Shown in pieces: positions 41,831 to 54,557 of a stretch of DNA of 64,000 nucleotides. The position numbers and the translations under genes are program-made. Each line of letters starts with the position of its first letter. The first letter of the stretch is position 1. The notes under the pieces were generated by a model, which made no database searches, was not told the DNA's origin, and saw nothing but the letters and a program-made list of their open reading frames with translations. Origin of the DNA: Ligula intestinalis (taxonomy: Eukaryota > Platyhelminthes > Cestoda > Diphyllobothriidea > Diphyllobothriidae). Location of the stretch: NCBI GenBank assembly GCA_036362985.1, contig JAYGXS010000006.1:10226526-10290525 (forward strand). The letters are read 5' to 3'.

Positions 41831-44800
41831 CATTACCGAAATTATGTGTCAGCGGCAAGCGAGCAACATTGTGTCGTAACAAAGTTTCCAAAAACAAAAC
41901 ACGAATTAGGAGCTTGGACAATGATGCGAAGATTTAATATGCAAATATTTGAAGCTCTTCAGCAAAATCTTTCAGAAACTTAAACAAAAAATAGCGTGGG
42001 CATAATAATTGCTGGATAAATTACTCAGGTACAAAGGCTTACAACAAATGAACGACAGTGTAGTTTGTGCATATAGGGATAAAGAATCATCAGACGTAAG
42101 TCTACATGCAACACCTCTGGGTATCTAACTGGGAGGAAACATGTACGAGTTCTTCGGGAACCGTGAAAACTAGTGTCATAAATTGTAAATATTTAACAAT
42201 TTCAGCGGGAAATCGGTAAATACTGAGTAAAGGATGAAAAAAATTGTGAGAGTTAAACCGGCGTAAGATCAACCTCTCATCCGAACAGCAAGTACATCTG
42301 TCAATCGTTTCATTAGAAGTTTCCTTTGCTAGGCCTTGACCACGGAAACACTAACCAAGAAGAACTAGTCCAAACGAGCCATGGCTATTTATAAGAATAA
42401 AATACACGCTGACTACTGGCAGCTGAAAACTAAACGACCGTTTTAGTGTAGGAAGGTGCCTTACTGGAGCAGTGAGTCTATCAGTACTCCTGAATGTACG
42501 CCGAAAATGTTTGCAATAGAAGACTGTCGAGCAGAAACCTTCAGACCAAAGATGCTGAAAAGCTTTCCCACAAAAAGTCCCATATGGAAACAAAACAGAC
42601 TAAAAATGCAACTATTAATAGGCAATTAGGCAACGCATGACTAGTTGTATTATTTCAAATGGCAAAAGCATGCAACGAGATATGAACTAAGAGAACTGTG
42701 TGACCAACATTTCCAGGTAAAGCTGTTGAATGATCACATGTCTAAATAGGTGTGTACACACTGGTAGTAATTCCTCCCTGCAATTTAGGTTACCGGTGCG
42801 AAACGAATGTGTAAATACGTAGACAGCTATAACTGGAGAAAACAGGATTGAGTGGACGCAAGAAAAGAGGTTAATGTACTTAAGGCTGTGCTTTTTAGTG
42901 GAGTAGGATGTTGAAAAGCGCAACGAGATGACCACAGCTACGCATGAGATTAGACAGTGTGTGCGGATATATTTGAAATGGGGTAAGCGGAAAATCTTAC
43001 CAAAATATTTTGATGAACGATCCTTAAAAGTGTTTTTCGACCTGGAATTCGCGAAACTAATTAAATTTGTCACATAGTGTTTGATCGACTTCTTTTTCGG
43101 CATCCTGAATTCCGGTGGTGAAAATGCACTAATGTGATCGTTGGGGCTAATGGCTACGCGGTAAATTAAAGATTTTTCAAGGTCTAAGGTGGCGCACTTG
43201 GTTCAAAGATTCAAAGAGAAAGTTCTGATGAACTCTAGGGTATACGATCTATTCCTCAAAACATAGAAAAGAAAGTGCATAACCACAATGAAAATGACCC
43301 ACTATGGTCTGTGACGCCCTTGTTTATAAATACTAACAGCGCTTTTGTGATTTCAAAGCTCGCATTTCAGAATATCCGCCGTGTTCACCTACGAAAAGCT
43401 ATATTCTGCGAGCAACCGGTCCCTGAAAGTGCGCAACAACCGTACTTGCTTGTATTTTTTTTATTTCAGCAGTACATCCAATATTATTAACTTCAGTATC
43501 TATTTCTTTTTACGGTTTTTTAGATGGCAATATAAGATGTCATGCAAGGAGGTTTCATTTTCCATAACACTTTTCAGCGTAATATTATAGTAATTCCTTA
43601 ATATCTCGAATTCTTCATTAACGATTTATATTTTCATGTATTATGACCTTCAGTTACTACTTAAATCCATCTACGAGATGCCTCCTACATCTGCCCGTGA
43701 TCAAATTTACGGATGCCGTAAGATACTAAACATATAAACAGCAGTTTCTCATTCCTAGAAGTTTCCGCTTCTATGGATGTGCCTCGGAAATGTTCTCAAA
43801 GCGGGTCATTGGCAGAGTATTGTATGTCTTACATTGCACAATTGTTGTGAAAATAATCGGAGAGCCGGCAGTCAGTATTCTTGACGGCGCCAAAGATGTG
43901 CTTTACGAATAAACCTTTTTAGCGTTATTAAATACGAAACTGATGATAAGAATAAAGCAGAATGAGGTCAAAATACCCATCCTGCAACCGAGTTGACAAT
44001 ATGAATATCTAACGGATGCTGCGATAGTATTTGTAAAGCAAAACGACACAAACGCACAATGTCCCAAATTACTTCTTTGCGAGATGGCTGATCTAAAATC
44101 TTTAGATTCACACTAATCCCTCCGATTGCCTTATTCATTTCAAAGGACTGGACATGTAGCCCGCATTCTTACAAAGTGTAGATTTTTTTAGCCAAGTTTG
44201 TCATGCTTACACTTTTGTTCTGCACCCTGCGTACAATGTTATCTATGACACGTTTCGTAGATAATTGAGTTTGTCCTCAATCCCACGTCCATAAATAGCG
44301 CAGATCCATGTATATTTTAAGCTCTGTATAGGCTGCCATACGTTAACTCCCCTTTCGCAATTATTTACCTTATTAATAGTACACGCTGACTTTGCAATGA
44401 TCAAGTTAGTTACTATGGTAAGCATCATCTGGTGACAGCCAGCATTCGTCAATCTTCTATGCTGGAAATCTGCCTCATTGTGCCGACCTTTTTAACCTAT
44501 TTCTTCTTAAGTTTCGGTTTCAAGGTCGTCTGTGAAAATTGTTTTAGAGTTGCACAGATGTCTTGTTTCAATGTGAACGGTATTGAGCTTATTGAATCGC
44601 ATTCAACTGTTATTTCCCGGTCATATATTTTTTTGAAGATGATGTCTGTTTTCAGAAAATGAACGGAAAATTATCCTAGGCGTCAGGGCCCACTTCAATA
44701 TCGTGGGCAAACAGCCCTGAAGAAGCGTTGCCGCGGCAACCGACCGGTTCGCTCAGTCACAATGCACTCAATGAAGCCACACAGGCGCGGCTGGGCGCCA

Positions 44801-45433
44801 GTTGCTAACGCGCAAGCTGTTTGAGTCAAATAGCCACTGATGTCCCCTTTACTCGTAACCACCATCTAATTTGTCCAACCCTGTACATACAAATTCGCTT
44901 GCTTTAGGTTATGCTATACTAGGTTAGCTCGAAGACTTCTGCTTTCTGCGCATTTCCTGCTATGCTCTTACTTGGGGGCTCACACGATGCGTAGTTAGAC
45001 GGCGAACATCGCAGCCTTTTGTTACCATTACAACACTCGGGATAGTCGGTAATTATTTTTATCTGAATGTCGTAAAAGCCAAGACTCTAAAGGATGATGG
45101 GTATTGAAAATCGAATATTGTTTAAGATTTCATTACACATGGCTATGGAAGCAATTTTCATGGCTTTTTTCAGATTAAGGCCGTGTGTGTCCAACGAGGT
45201 ATTTTCTGATACTAAAGATTCAACAATGAATGCCCGCGGTGGAGTTTTTAACTGCTGAATTACTGTTTCATATTTCATGTTGATTCATACTTACCAGTGC
45301 AACAAAAGAGAATATAAGTTATAAGATTACGCGCCAATTCTGGGTTCTTTGACATATTCCAGCGATGAAACTTAAGGTGGATGCGGAATTAGAATAATGC
45401 TACATCGACCTTGGTTTGACAAAAAATACTTAC
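41831..45433. other. AT-rich, no recognised gene; probably intron
   Basis: This is the part of the minus-strand PDZ gene region downstream of its last chained exon. I looked for an exon that could accept the open phase and did not find one. Confidence 0.4.
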
Positions 45434-46006
45434 CAAAGTGCACCGCGGCATTAATGGGGTCGAAAGGACTGCCCATCCACCTTGTAATCCTGAAATGGCG
45501 AAGCGATTTGAAGGGAGCCGTGGTCACCTGAAGGCCTTTACCACCTGAAGGCTGCAAACTATTGGACGTAAGTGACATACTGTTTGATGAAAGGGTACGA
45601 TGTCGAAGGAGGGCAGGATAAGTAGAAGAAGTCTGCTTGAGGTTTATAGTGCTCACTGAAGTAGCAGAGGCCAGTAAACTGGAGGCCATAAAGGACGGCT
45701 TTCGGTAACACAGATGAGGCATGCTCTGTGCCGCTGTGAACCACGCTTCTCTGGAATTGTCGTGGCTGTAACCATCTGAAAGGTCATCTTCGGACGCAAC
45801 GAGCGGAGTAAAGATATGTTCACTCAACACTTTATTAACTGTTGCCGGCGTAGGTGGCTCAATTCCGAACCCGTGACGGTAATCCGACGTGCCATGCAAG
45901 AAATCAGACTTTGCGTGGAGTCTTTGGCGCGGGGCTGGAAGAGTGTTTGAAACCGCTTTCTCACGGAACCTTGTTAACCTTCCTCTACTTTGTATGGTTT
46001 TCATTT
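45434..46006 (-). CDS. Multi-PDZ gene, exon 7: Ser/Thr-rich linker
   Basis: This 573-bp exon begins after a T-rich acceptor (attgcttttcatacattaag) and ends at a strong donor (cactttg then gtaagtatt). It takes two bases to complete the preceding codon and leaves one base for the next. The 190 full codons are hydrophilic and rich in Ser, Thr and Leu, with basic patches and stretches such as ASEDDLSDGYSHDNS that look like phosphorylation-prone linker. No folded domain is recognisable. Its phase fits exon 6 exactly. A competing acceptor with the same phase lies 27 bp downstream but has a poorer pyrimidine tract. Confidence 0.7.
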
Positions 46007-46679
46007 CTTAATGTATGAAAAGCAATAAAAAAATTTGATTGGATTAAGCAGTGACTTAAAACATACTGACTATTATCTATTGGACCCCAAGTAACAAGGA
46101 AACTTCATCCAACAACTGAGTGTAGGATCAAGTTTTCCAACATAAAATAATTGTTATATGCGAAAAAAACTGTTTGAAAGTTCTAAAAGTAACTACATAA
46201 AAGGCCGTTTAAGCCAGACAAAAATAGAAGTTGGGTTTTTCGGTGGGTTTCTAATTATCAAATTTGTTTACGAAATTGACATGTGAGCTCAAGGTTAGTG
46301 TACACATTTTGAATGAAAGCAATGCTTGCGAATATTCTGAATTAACGCAAGCCGAATCACTCTTCCACACAAACGACTTTTCTGTGGTGAAGAATAATGT
46401 CGGAGTTTTGACGATGGTAATGCGTGTAGGGTGCAGTGAAACTACCCAGGTCTGTGTAATCTGGAACATCCAAAAAACGTCTGTTTTATTGATGCGAGCA
46501 GCATGACAATTTTCATCGATGTCAAGGCTATACTACCGTAATTCAACTTACATGTATAATAAATGAAAGGATAATTGTATAAGATTCTGTAGGTCCACTA
46601 CCAGGTGGAGGTCACAGCAGCGCAAGACAATTGTTCATTTTTGCAGCCACTATTTAGGCACGGACCCAGTCAAAGTTTG

Positions 46680-48365
46680 ACTGTGATTCCTTACCAAGGA
46701 TTCAGACTGGATAGTGAAGTCTACTAAGGAGTTTCTGGTCCGCATCCAAAGGCTGGAAGTGGAGGCAGACGAGGTGGTATTGTAATTGTAGATGATCTCG
46801 TTAATCGCCTGTATTCCAATGAGTCTGGCTATCGACACAACTGGTAGTTTTCTCCAAGAGGAATACAATGAAACCGATCAAAAGCGCAAGCCAGCGCAAA
46901 TCACGGAGCTCCTGTAACTGCATCTTCAAACTTTCTTCCCCTTCGATGACCAGGTTTACGAAAGAAAGTAAGAAAGGGATACCAAAGGGCTCGCCTCTGT
47001 CTGGCCTTATTGCCGAAGTTGTTTTGCAGAGGTTCTAGCGGCTGGTCTTCAGTTCTTCTCCCGTCACATTTGTGGGCCAGGCATGTCGAAAACACTTTCT
47101 TCGTCATCAAACGGAGCAAAGTGCAGGCTTTCAAGGCACCGCTGAATTCTATCTGTCCGGCTATCCAGTTCAGTATCAAAGAAGAGGTCAACGTGCAAGC
47201 CACGTATCTAGCAGATGGGAAGATAAGGACAACGGTCTACCATCAGGCAACCAAAACCATGCGCATCCTCCACTTCAGGAGCAACCACCTCATTGGCCAA
47301 AAGCATTCAGGCACACTACAGCGACGATATTGGGGAGAAGGAGGAGATTAAGAACTTTCATGTTCTGTTTCAAACCACCGGTTATTCGGAGTTCTTCTTA
47401 CGCAAGTGCCTAAGAAGCTCCACCTTCAACGGTCGAAATGAGAAGATCTTAATTTCTGGCCCGCAATCCCATAAGTGAGAAAATATCAGAGACGACTGTA
47501 AGAATCCCGAAACCATTCGGGATCAATGTAGCTCAAAAGCCGGAATCAAACAGCAGACAGCAGGTCATGAGACCCAAAGACCCGATATCATTGACAGAAC
47601 AGTCAGCCGTGGTCTGCAGCATAACATTTCAAGACTGCGACGCAAGCTACGTTGGGGAAACGTGCAAAAGCTTTGGCAAAAGGTTGCATGAGCATCAGCT
47701 CGCAATCAACCGCAAGGATAAGCTGCCTATGGTCCATGTCCACGTACAGAGAAGGACCACATTTTCGCCCTTGATAAAGCAAAAGTTATAGGCCCAGCCA
47801 ATGGCAAGATGGCCAGATTGCTGCTGAAAATTTGGTCTTCGACTAGCACACTAAACAGAGCAATAGACCCTCCTCCCGCCTACCAAGCGTTACGCACACG
47901 ACTCGAGTCAGTTTGAAAAAGGCAAGCGGGATGGCAAAGCAAACTCAAACATAGATGACGACTAAGGTCAGAGGAGAAAAGGAGAGGAGCCGGTCAGGAA
48001 CCACGTGACCAGCGTGGAACACTACCACACCGCTTCGCCCAAGAGGTCGACATCAACTCACACGGACAGGAACAAATGATAAGCAGTCGGTCGGTGAGTG
48101 GCATGCCAGCAAGAACGCCGACGTGCAAACAATTACGACAGCAGCAAAGGGGCTCACCAGCGGTCAACCTCACGGTCATTCAGCAACGAACAGGCAGGTC
48201 ACTCTTCGTGCGTCGAGCACGGACATAATACCAGGCAAGCGGCAAAGCTGAAAAAGTCCTGACAAACAGGAACAATTCGCACGTTACTTTGATCATCGAA
48301 CCGAGCGAGTGTCCGAAACGTCAGTTTCAATATACTTCGGTCCATGTCCTCGTCCCTTCTGATTC
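46680..48365 (+). pseudogene. Penelope-like element, decayed, with its 3' terminal repeat
   Basis: RT pieces in several frames are visible on the plus strand. TKEFLVRIQRLEVEADEVV lies at about 46710. FDDQVYERKKGTPKGSPLSG, the conserved palm motif, lies at about 46940. ARHVENTFFVIKRSKVQAF, with HVEN where YVDD is expected, lies at about 47070. DGKIRTTVYHQATKTMRIL lies at about 47214. After the linker, GIY-YIG remains as VVCSITFQDCDASYVGETCK, then LHEHQLAINRKDK (47607-47730), and the normal C-terminus AYQALRTRLESV ends near 47920. A PLE-type terminal repeat follows at 48290-48365 (gtccgaaacgtcag). It lies inside the intron between exons 6 and 7 of the PDZ gene, in the opposite orientation. The damaged catalytic box and stops make it inactive. 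Confidence 0.85.
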
Positions 48366-49614
48366 ATCTTCTTTGGGGGAAGATTAAAAAGATCTATGAA
48401 TGCAACTACTGCGGCACATTACACAGCCAGATTGAATGCGTGAACTCCGACCTTGAGTCAGTAGCAAATGGAGCGGATAAACAAAATCGGCCATGATTTT
48501 AGTGATCTGGCCTTCACCCTTCAGACGGCATGCAGTCAACTTCTGCTAATGATCCCCAACCCGGCTGCGCAAGCCCAACGATAGACGTCTCATGTTCACG
48601 CTGCTGCCTCAGTTTATTCAAGCGTCGTTCATTCAAAAGTCTCTCCGAGCGTGTTGATTTGTTTGAGTTAAAGCAGTTCGCATCCACCCGCGGTTTGCCT
48701 GCACAATCTATATTTATCTCCTGGACTTTGGTTTTGACCAGTTGATGACGGCAAAAATACTGTAAATGATCTTTTTGGCCTTTTGTGTTTTTGCTTGTAA
48801 TAGAACTCGCGTTTATTGCTCTTCATTATGTAATTTTGTAGTAAGACTCTAAACCAGAACACTAAAACAATATGGAGGTAGGATACAGTTGAAAGTACCC
48901 TTCCCCTCATAGTACAGTTTGCCTTACGCTAAATTTCAGGGATTATTGGTTTAGGGTGAGCTTAAGGTTAAGAATTTGTGTCAACTTTCGATTAAGGACA
49001 CAGGAATAGGTACCTCCACTGTAATTTATCGCAAGACCACCTGCAATATGGGAGGGAGAAGTGCTTATACCCAACTCCAAGCAATTTTAATATGGCCTAC
49101 TATCAAAAAGGGCAATCAATTTGGGGAGCTAATTTTTGTCGATTATTCGTGTTGTATTCGACAGCTTGTCTGCGAATGCCTCTAGTCTTTTAGCATCTCC
49201 TGAAGGCGCTCTTTATCCACAAATTTAGAAATGGCATTTTAGGGAAGTTTATGACTGCGGACTGTCCTACAGTTCGTTTAAATTTTTAAAGGGAGACGAG
49301 AAGAAACTTACTACGTTAACAGGTTTGCTTATTTCTACCTCCCAGCAACTGTATGATTTGTTTTTACAATGCCATCTGAGAACTAGTTGCAGCCCGTTTT
49401 AAACGTTAACTGTTGAAAAAAGCACTACTAAGTCTGTTCAGCGAAGAAAAACATGATGAGTTTCTACTTTTTTATCTACCGGCAGAGCCCAGCACGCATT
49501 CAAATTTTAGACACAACCATTTACTGCTTCCAGTTGTGTTGAAACATTGTTTAGGTTTTTTTGCACTCTTTGGAGAGGTTTTGCAAAAAAAGCTACCTGG
49601 GGCAACGTACTTAC
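48366..49614. other. Intron, no other feature recognised
   Basis: AT-rich sequence between the PLE remnant and exon 6 of the minus-strand PDZ gene. Only chance frames. Confidence 0.45.
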
Positions 49615-49747
49615 CGATTCGTTTGAGTTGTTCAAACAAGCTTCCACACGTTTTCCTCCGGAAAGTGAGGTTAACAACTGGCCCAGCAGACTTCAGAAGT
49701 GACGCAGCCTCCCTGTTGCTCAGCGATAACAAACTTATTCCATTGAC
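49615..49747 (-). CDS. Multi-PDZ gene, exon 6: end of PDZ domain 2
   Basis: The 133-bp exon lies between acceptor ttctatatttaag and donor cgaatcg then gtaagtac. It opens in phase 0 with VNGISLLSLSNREAASLLKS, the turn and second helix of a PDZ domain, then AGPVVNLTFRR, the last strand. KTCGSLFEQLKRI continues into a linker. Joined to exons 4 and 5 it completes one full PDZ domain of about 95 residues. It ends with one base of the next codon, matching exon 7. Confidence 0.85.
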
Positions 49748-51761
49748 CTTAAATATAGAAAACAAGGTCTACTCTTTTAAAAATGAGCACGGTTGTACGC
49801 CGGCCAACACAGAGTCTGGATTGTAGGCCTCCAAATACCTTCGAGTCAGTTGGCACATGAAAATTTAACGAAAATTCTTGAATGTATTTTCGTCTAGAAA
49901 GGATTACTTATGGTTGTTGGTAAGGGTTGCGCCCAGAGCCTAGGGCCAGAAGCGCACACCAGTCATGAGTTATGCCCGCAGACCAGCTGTGCATGCCATC
50001 GCCACGAGCACGTGTGACAATCACGCAAAGGTACCGTGCGAATCTGGTAGACAAGTCTCCCGGGGCCGCAGCGTGGAAAACTAGGACATCAGCATGCAAG
50101 TCAGAACCTCCGTCGCACGCTATAGGCCAGAATTGTTTCAGAAGGCCCAGAGCCTTATAAATAAGCTGTAGTGTACAAACAAAAGAATCTATTGTGTCTG
50201 TGTTGCCCTGAATAAAGCCCTTGCCATGAGAACCAGCTCTGCGCCTTCTTTTTTCCTTCTACTTGGGTCATAACAGTTGCAGCATTGATTAGCATGCAGC
50301 ATAAGTCTAAGCTTTTTCAGTCATGCTAATGTGCTTGGTTTTTAATGAACTTTTTGGGCCTCCTGCACAATCTTTACTCGGTAAAATATGAGCACTTATT
50401 CACTTTGCGTTTTTGGTCCCCTCTTTTATGGAAAAACAGGCTGAAAACCTCGTTTTTTTGTACTTGTCTGGCAAGTATTCCATTCTTTGGACTCCTCATT
50501 AAAGTTCACATTACAATAGATGACATCTTAGGGTCTGAAAAAAGCTTATAGAGCATTTCAAAACCGGGGGAAATTGTATGAAGCATAATCTCTGTCATTT
50601 TATTAATACGGCTTATAAAGTATACAAGGGGGCCCACGTCCAGTGAAAGTAAAGTTATGACTACCGGTATGAAGACTTATTGTTAGCGAAAGGAGATACG
50701 TGATTTTCATCATGCAGAAAATGTATAACCTACTATTCGGAAACTCAAAGCCCAGTGCAATCAAGGTTCATATTCAAAAGCATCTACGAATAGAAACAGT
50801 TTTCCAAAACTGAAAGATACCATTTTCAATTATTAATTGTAAAAAAGCTGTACGCTGCTAGCAAATGAGAATATAAGAAAGGATACTTGCATTACTATTT
50901 TCTACAAGTGATATTTGAATTTCTAAGGATGTAGAAAATCAATGAAAAACACACATGCTAGTTAGGTACCCATTTTGTTCTTCGTGTAGGTTTTGCCAGC
51001 TAAAAATTCATTCAGAGGCCGGCAACCTATCGTGAACAAACTGTCTCGGAATTATACCTGATGCTGTAGCAACTGTTCCAATGCTTCCTTCCTCTAGCGT
51101 CTTCCTTTCTCCTGCATCCTGACTGTCGAGAAATCCCACTGACAGGCGCCCCCCCCCCTAGAGTTGACCTTAGTTTACGCAGTCACGTGTGCAAGCAATG
51201 CGCATCCAACGCGCATCAACCAGCCTGCCTTGTTCCCCATGTTCCTCTGTGTTTATGTCCCCCTTACTGTCCCCTGTGACCTAACCAACCATACACCCAA
51301 CACGCACTCTCGCGTGCTGACACGAATAATGACAGACTCGTACACGATACTTCTCTGTGCACAGTGAATCCACCGCAGCTTGCTTTGTTTACCCAATAAA
51401 TGGCTCCCAATATCCGATTGCCTTCTCCCATCAGACGGAACATTCTTAGCGTTTGTGGTTATAGTAGGTCGCTCATCTTTTACCACAACAATGCTAATCC
51501 ATAGCATAACCCTAGATAAGCCGTCTACCGTAGTTCCAAATGAAATGCTTGCATATAAAGAGAGATAAAGAGAGGATGGAGTAAGTATACTGCAGATGCC
51601 AAACAAAAAGTTTGAGATTTTGCAAATTATTACTTACATACCTATAAGTAATGCGTTTGGAGGCCAAATATTGCCTTGCTAAAGTGACTTCCGCTGACAA
51701 AAATATTCACCAACAAAGTGACAATGCCGGCAATTTAAACAAATACACCATACCTGCCTAC
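49748..51761. other. Intron of the multi-PDZ gene
   Basis: About 2 kb between exons 5 and 6. Two 60-117 codon frames around 51.2-51.7 kb on opposite strands shadow each other. No mobile element was recognised. Confidence 0.5.
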
Positions 51762-51850
51762 CTTTGTTATTTGATCATGCACACGTATTTTGCCGCAACG
51801 ACTGGCAAGCCCATCGGGTAGCACCTCCTTCACGAAGATTCCAGTGAGAG
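51762..51850 (-). CDS. Multi-PDZ gene, exon 5: middle of PDZ domain 2
   Basis: The 89-bp exon has acceptor atgcatacttcag and donor ataacaaag then gtaggcag. It supplies two bases to finish an Ala codon begun in exon 4, then LTGIFVKEVLPDGLASRCGK and IRVHDQITK, which is the central PDZ strand with its GIFVK signature and the loop leading to the VNG turn encoded by exon 6. It ends in phase 0. Confidence 0.85.
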
Positions 51851-51977
51851 CTGAAGTATGCATATAAATTTTGGTATTTTTCGAGTAACAAAATGCTGTT
51901 ACAACATTAAATAACACTCAGGTCTATAACCAGCGGAGTAGAGGCGGGGGGGAGGGGGGCAACACTTCGTGCCTCAC
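51851..51977. other. Short intron with G/C run
   Basis: A 127-bp intron between exons 4 and 5. It contains the G-rich tract gcgggggggaggggggc at 51945-51961 on the plus strand. Confidence 0.7.
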
Positions 51978-52163
51978 CTTTATCCTTCTGATCCGGACTA
52001 CTGCAGACATATCCTATTATTTTGATTCCCAGACCAGTTTCCGGCTTCCCGGTGGGCTTTGTCAAAACAACTGAAAATTCCCGACTTCCGTCCTCAGCCA
52101 GCGAGCCGTTTTTCCTCAAGCCAATACGCGGAGACTGGATCCACCTTTGTTCTAGCAGACTTC
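51978..52163 (-). CDS. Multi-PDZ gene, exon 4: start of PDZ domain 2
   Basis: The 186-bp exon has acceptor taaattttcttgtag and donor ggataaag then gtgaggc. It begins with two bases completing a Gly codon from exon 3, then LLEQRWIQSPRIGLRKNGS, and at SREFSVVLTKPTGKPETGLG enters the PDZ domain. TGLGIKIIGY is the carboxylate-binding loop and second strand. SSPDQKDK forms the following loop. One base is left for exon 5. PDZ scaffolds of the PATJ/MUPP1, PAR-3 or neurabin type have similar sequence here, and I cannot choose between them. Confidence 0.85.
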
Positions 52164-52382
52164 CTACAAGAAAATTTATATATTTCAGTACAATTTTATA
52201 CAACCAAAACTCAAATCGTTGCGGCATTCTGCTTTTAGAGTGTTGTTACAGCATAAAATATTTAACTGGAAGTTTCAAGCTACTTTTTACGCAGCCTACG
52301 TGGAAAGTGCACCACATTTCAGAATTTCACATTTGACAATAAACTGTACGTAATTTATATATATTTTTAAAATGCATCTTAC

Positions 52383-52452
52383 CATTTAGGCAGTCGTCCT
52401 CGTAGACCAAAAGTGGAGGCTGTATATCCGAGTTTGAGCAACTTATTTGGTC
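52383..52452 (-). CDS. Multi-PDZ gene, exon 3: 70-bp micro-exon
   Basis: It lies between acceptor ttttttactgccacttag and donor cctaaatg then gtaagatg. It encodes DQISCSNSDIQPPLLVYEDD and CLN plus the first base of a Gly codon completed by exon 4. The frame is open only in the phase that joins its neighbours. It is too short to appear as an open reading frame. Acidic, no domain. Confidence 0.75.
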
Positions 52453-54259
52453 CTAAGTGGCAGTAAAAAATAAAAGCGATGAAAGCCATTAGCACAATAT
52501 TTAACTTAAATGCACTGCCCTTATTTGAATAAGCAAGCAAAGCTTTGGTCCTCCATACCTTTAAGGTGTTGTGTTAAAGGTGAAGATCATTTCTGTGCTC
52601 TACTGGGAACACCCACCTTTTCATGGTTTCATTTTCTTAGGATATGAGCTTTATGTTTGATGCAAGCATACTTTATCGAATAGATAAGATTTACTACAGT
52701 TCCATAAACCAAAAAAAGACGGATTAGGTTTCATTGCCTATGGAAGCGTTTACCATTAGGTATATTGGTGCCTTGGGGAGCAAATAAAGACGGGGAACGT
52801 ATTTCCCCATCTCTGTTTCCGGCTTAGTCATATTATTGCGCGGCCAGTCTAGCTCAATATCTGCGATCAGTGTCTTAACTATATGAACACGTAGTGCAAA
52901 GCTAGATAGCCTATGGTATCTACCAGACAGATAGCAGTATCTCAAATGGGCACCTCTGTAGAGACCAGCCTCACGCGAACGCTCACTTTTGAACGCTCCC
53001 TTCTTTCGGCTTCTGAGACAGCCAATCATAGGCCACGCAAAATCCGTGAGAAGGCGGCGGCCAATAACACGCCGGCAGTCGTGGGCTGACCTGAATCTGT
53101 CCGGGCATTCACTTTCAAGGCCAAATCCCACAGAGCCTGACTGGGATGTCTGTCACCAGGCCCGCACACCGAATGCAGCGTCCGAAAGTCAAGTTCCTCA
53201 TACTTATTTTCCTATTCTTTCTGTACAAAATAAATTGCTCCTACTTCTTCTCCTTCTCCTGAAGAACCGGGCCTAAAGATCGCAGCTACTGGAGTTAACC
53301 TTCTTAGTCTACACCCTCCCTCGCGAGGTCTCATCGCCTGTCGGATAGTTCCGGTATTTACCCACACGGAACTTCAAAGGTTCTTAGCTCTTTAGCTAAC
53401 GAAGTTTGCCAGTCGTCAATCAAATTACTGCTATATTCGGACCAAGAGAACACACAACGGGAAAATAAAACAATACATATAGTAAGAAACAGGTATTGGA
53501 TAGGGGATTATCCCTGTTTCACCGTTTAAAAACTCCTGCTCACTCCAATGCTTTCGTTATCGAACTGCACTTTACTCTCATATTCATTCCTTTCAATGTA
53601 TTTCCACCCTCTCTCTCCCCCTACGGCCTCTAACAAACTGGGGTGGATGGGGCCATGGTCCATTCCGAGGGATCAATCATACTCTACCCCAAACTCAACG
53701 CTTTTGTGATAGCGTGGGAACATTTACTGCGTAGATCACCCTACACAAACACTCGTACGAGTAAACTACTTTCTTCTATTTGTCTTCGGCGGACTGGTGT
53801 GGACTGGACCATCTGTCAACAATTCCAGCCGATTTTCCCTCCAGTTCGAGGGATGTAAACACGATGCTATAAAATGGAAGATACGAGACCTCTAGGACTG
53901 GGTTATGAGCCCAATTACTGCAGTTAAGTCATGTTTTAGGACTTGGACCGCGATGGCAACTTAGCTAATTTTAGCTGCATCATACCTCATGCTACTAGAT
54001 ATTTCTAATACTAATTTGAGATCCATCTTCCGTAAGCTAGTGCGACCTCTAAAAGAGCCAATTTTGTGTGCCTTTAATTGGCGGAACAGCGAATGCATGG
54101 GACAAACAGTTCACCTGTACCTGTTTCTATTGAGCATGCAAACCAGTTGTGTAATCTGCTTTCTGTGCCAGTCACAAGTGAGCCCTTCCCATAATGACAC
54201 CCAAACAGAAACCTATCATGGAAGTGCAAGTGAATTTGTAGCCGAAAAGTAACCCTTAC
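52453..54259. other. Intron; repeat-like stretch at 52724-53276
   Basis: The 1.8-kb intron between exons 2 and 3 contains a 135-codon minus-strand frame (52724-53131) and an overlapping plus-strand frame. Their composition and the CTTCTTCTCCTT-rich end near 53240-53260 suggest an old dispersed repeat rather than an exon. No second copy in this window was confirmed. Confidence 0.4.
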
Positions 54260-54557
54260 TTGCAAGTTGGTTGCCTCCGAAGTCCGCCTTTCGTCATCAA
54301 GTAAAGTCGGAGAGGTGCAAGTAGGTGGTTCGGTTTCAACGAGGTCATTCATCACCGTGTCGGCAATCGGCTGAGTGCTGAGAGATTCCGTGGCATCAGT
54401 GGACTCCAAACCACCGGTCGCACTGAAGTTTTGTGCACTCTGTTCATCGCAGAGTTCCTCGGACTGGAATGCACACAGGGCTTCGAGCTCAGACACCGGC
54501 AGCATCAGACGAATCAGGTGGTCCAGAGATTCGTCCAGCGCCCTACTAGGAATGATA
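54260..54557 (-). CDS. Multi-PDZ gene, exon 2: acidic linker
   Basis: The 298-bp exon has acceptor ggtgttattttcctcag and donor cttgcaa then gtaaggg. It starts with the single base that completes a Cys codon left open by exon 1 and ends in phase 0, matching exon 3. The product begins IIPSRALDESLDHLIRLMLP and is rich in Glu, Asp, Ser and Thr (for example MNDLVETEPPTCTSPTLLDD), so it is a flexible acidic linker between two PDZ domains. The frame running past the donor is intron. Confidence 0.8.

Noticed and set aside
52724..53131. 135-codon minus-strand frame inside a PDZ-gene intron
   Set aside because: No domain, no splice sites with fitting phase, and repeat-like flanks. Exons 2 and 3 already join in phase without it.
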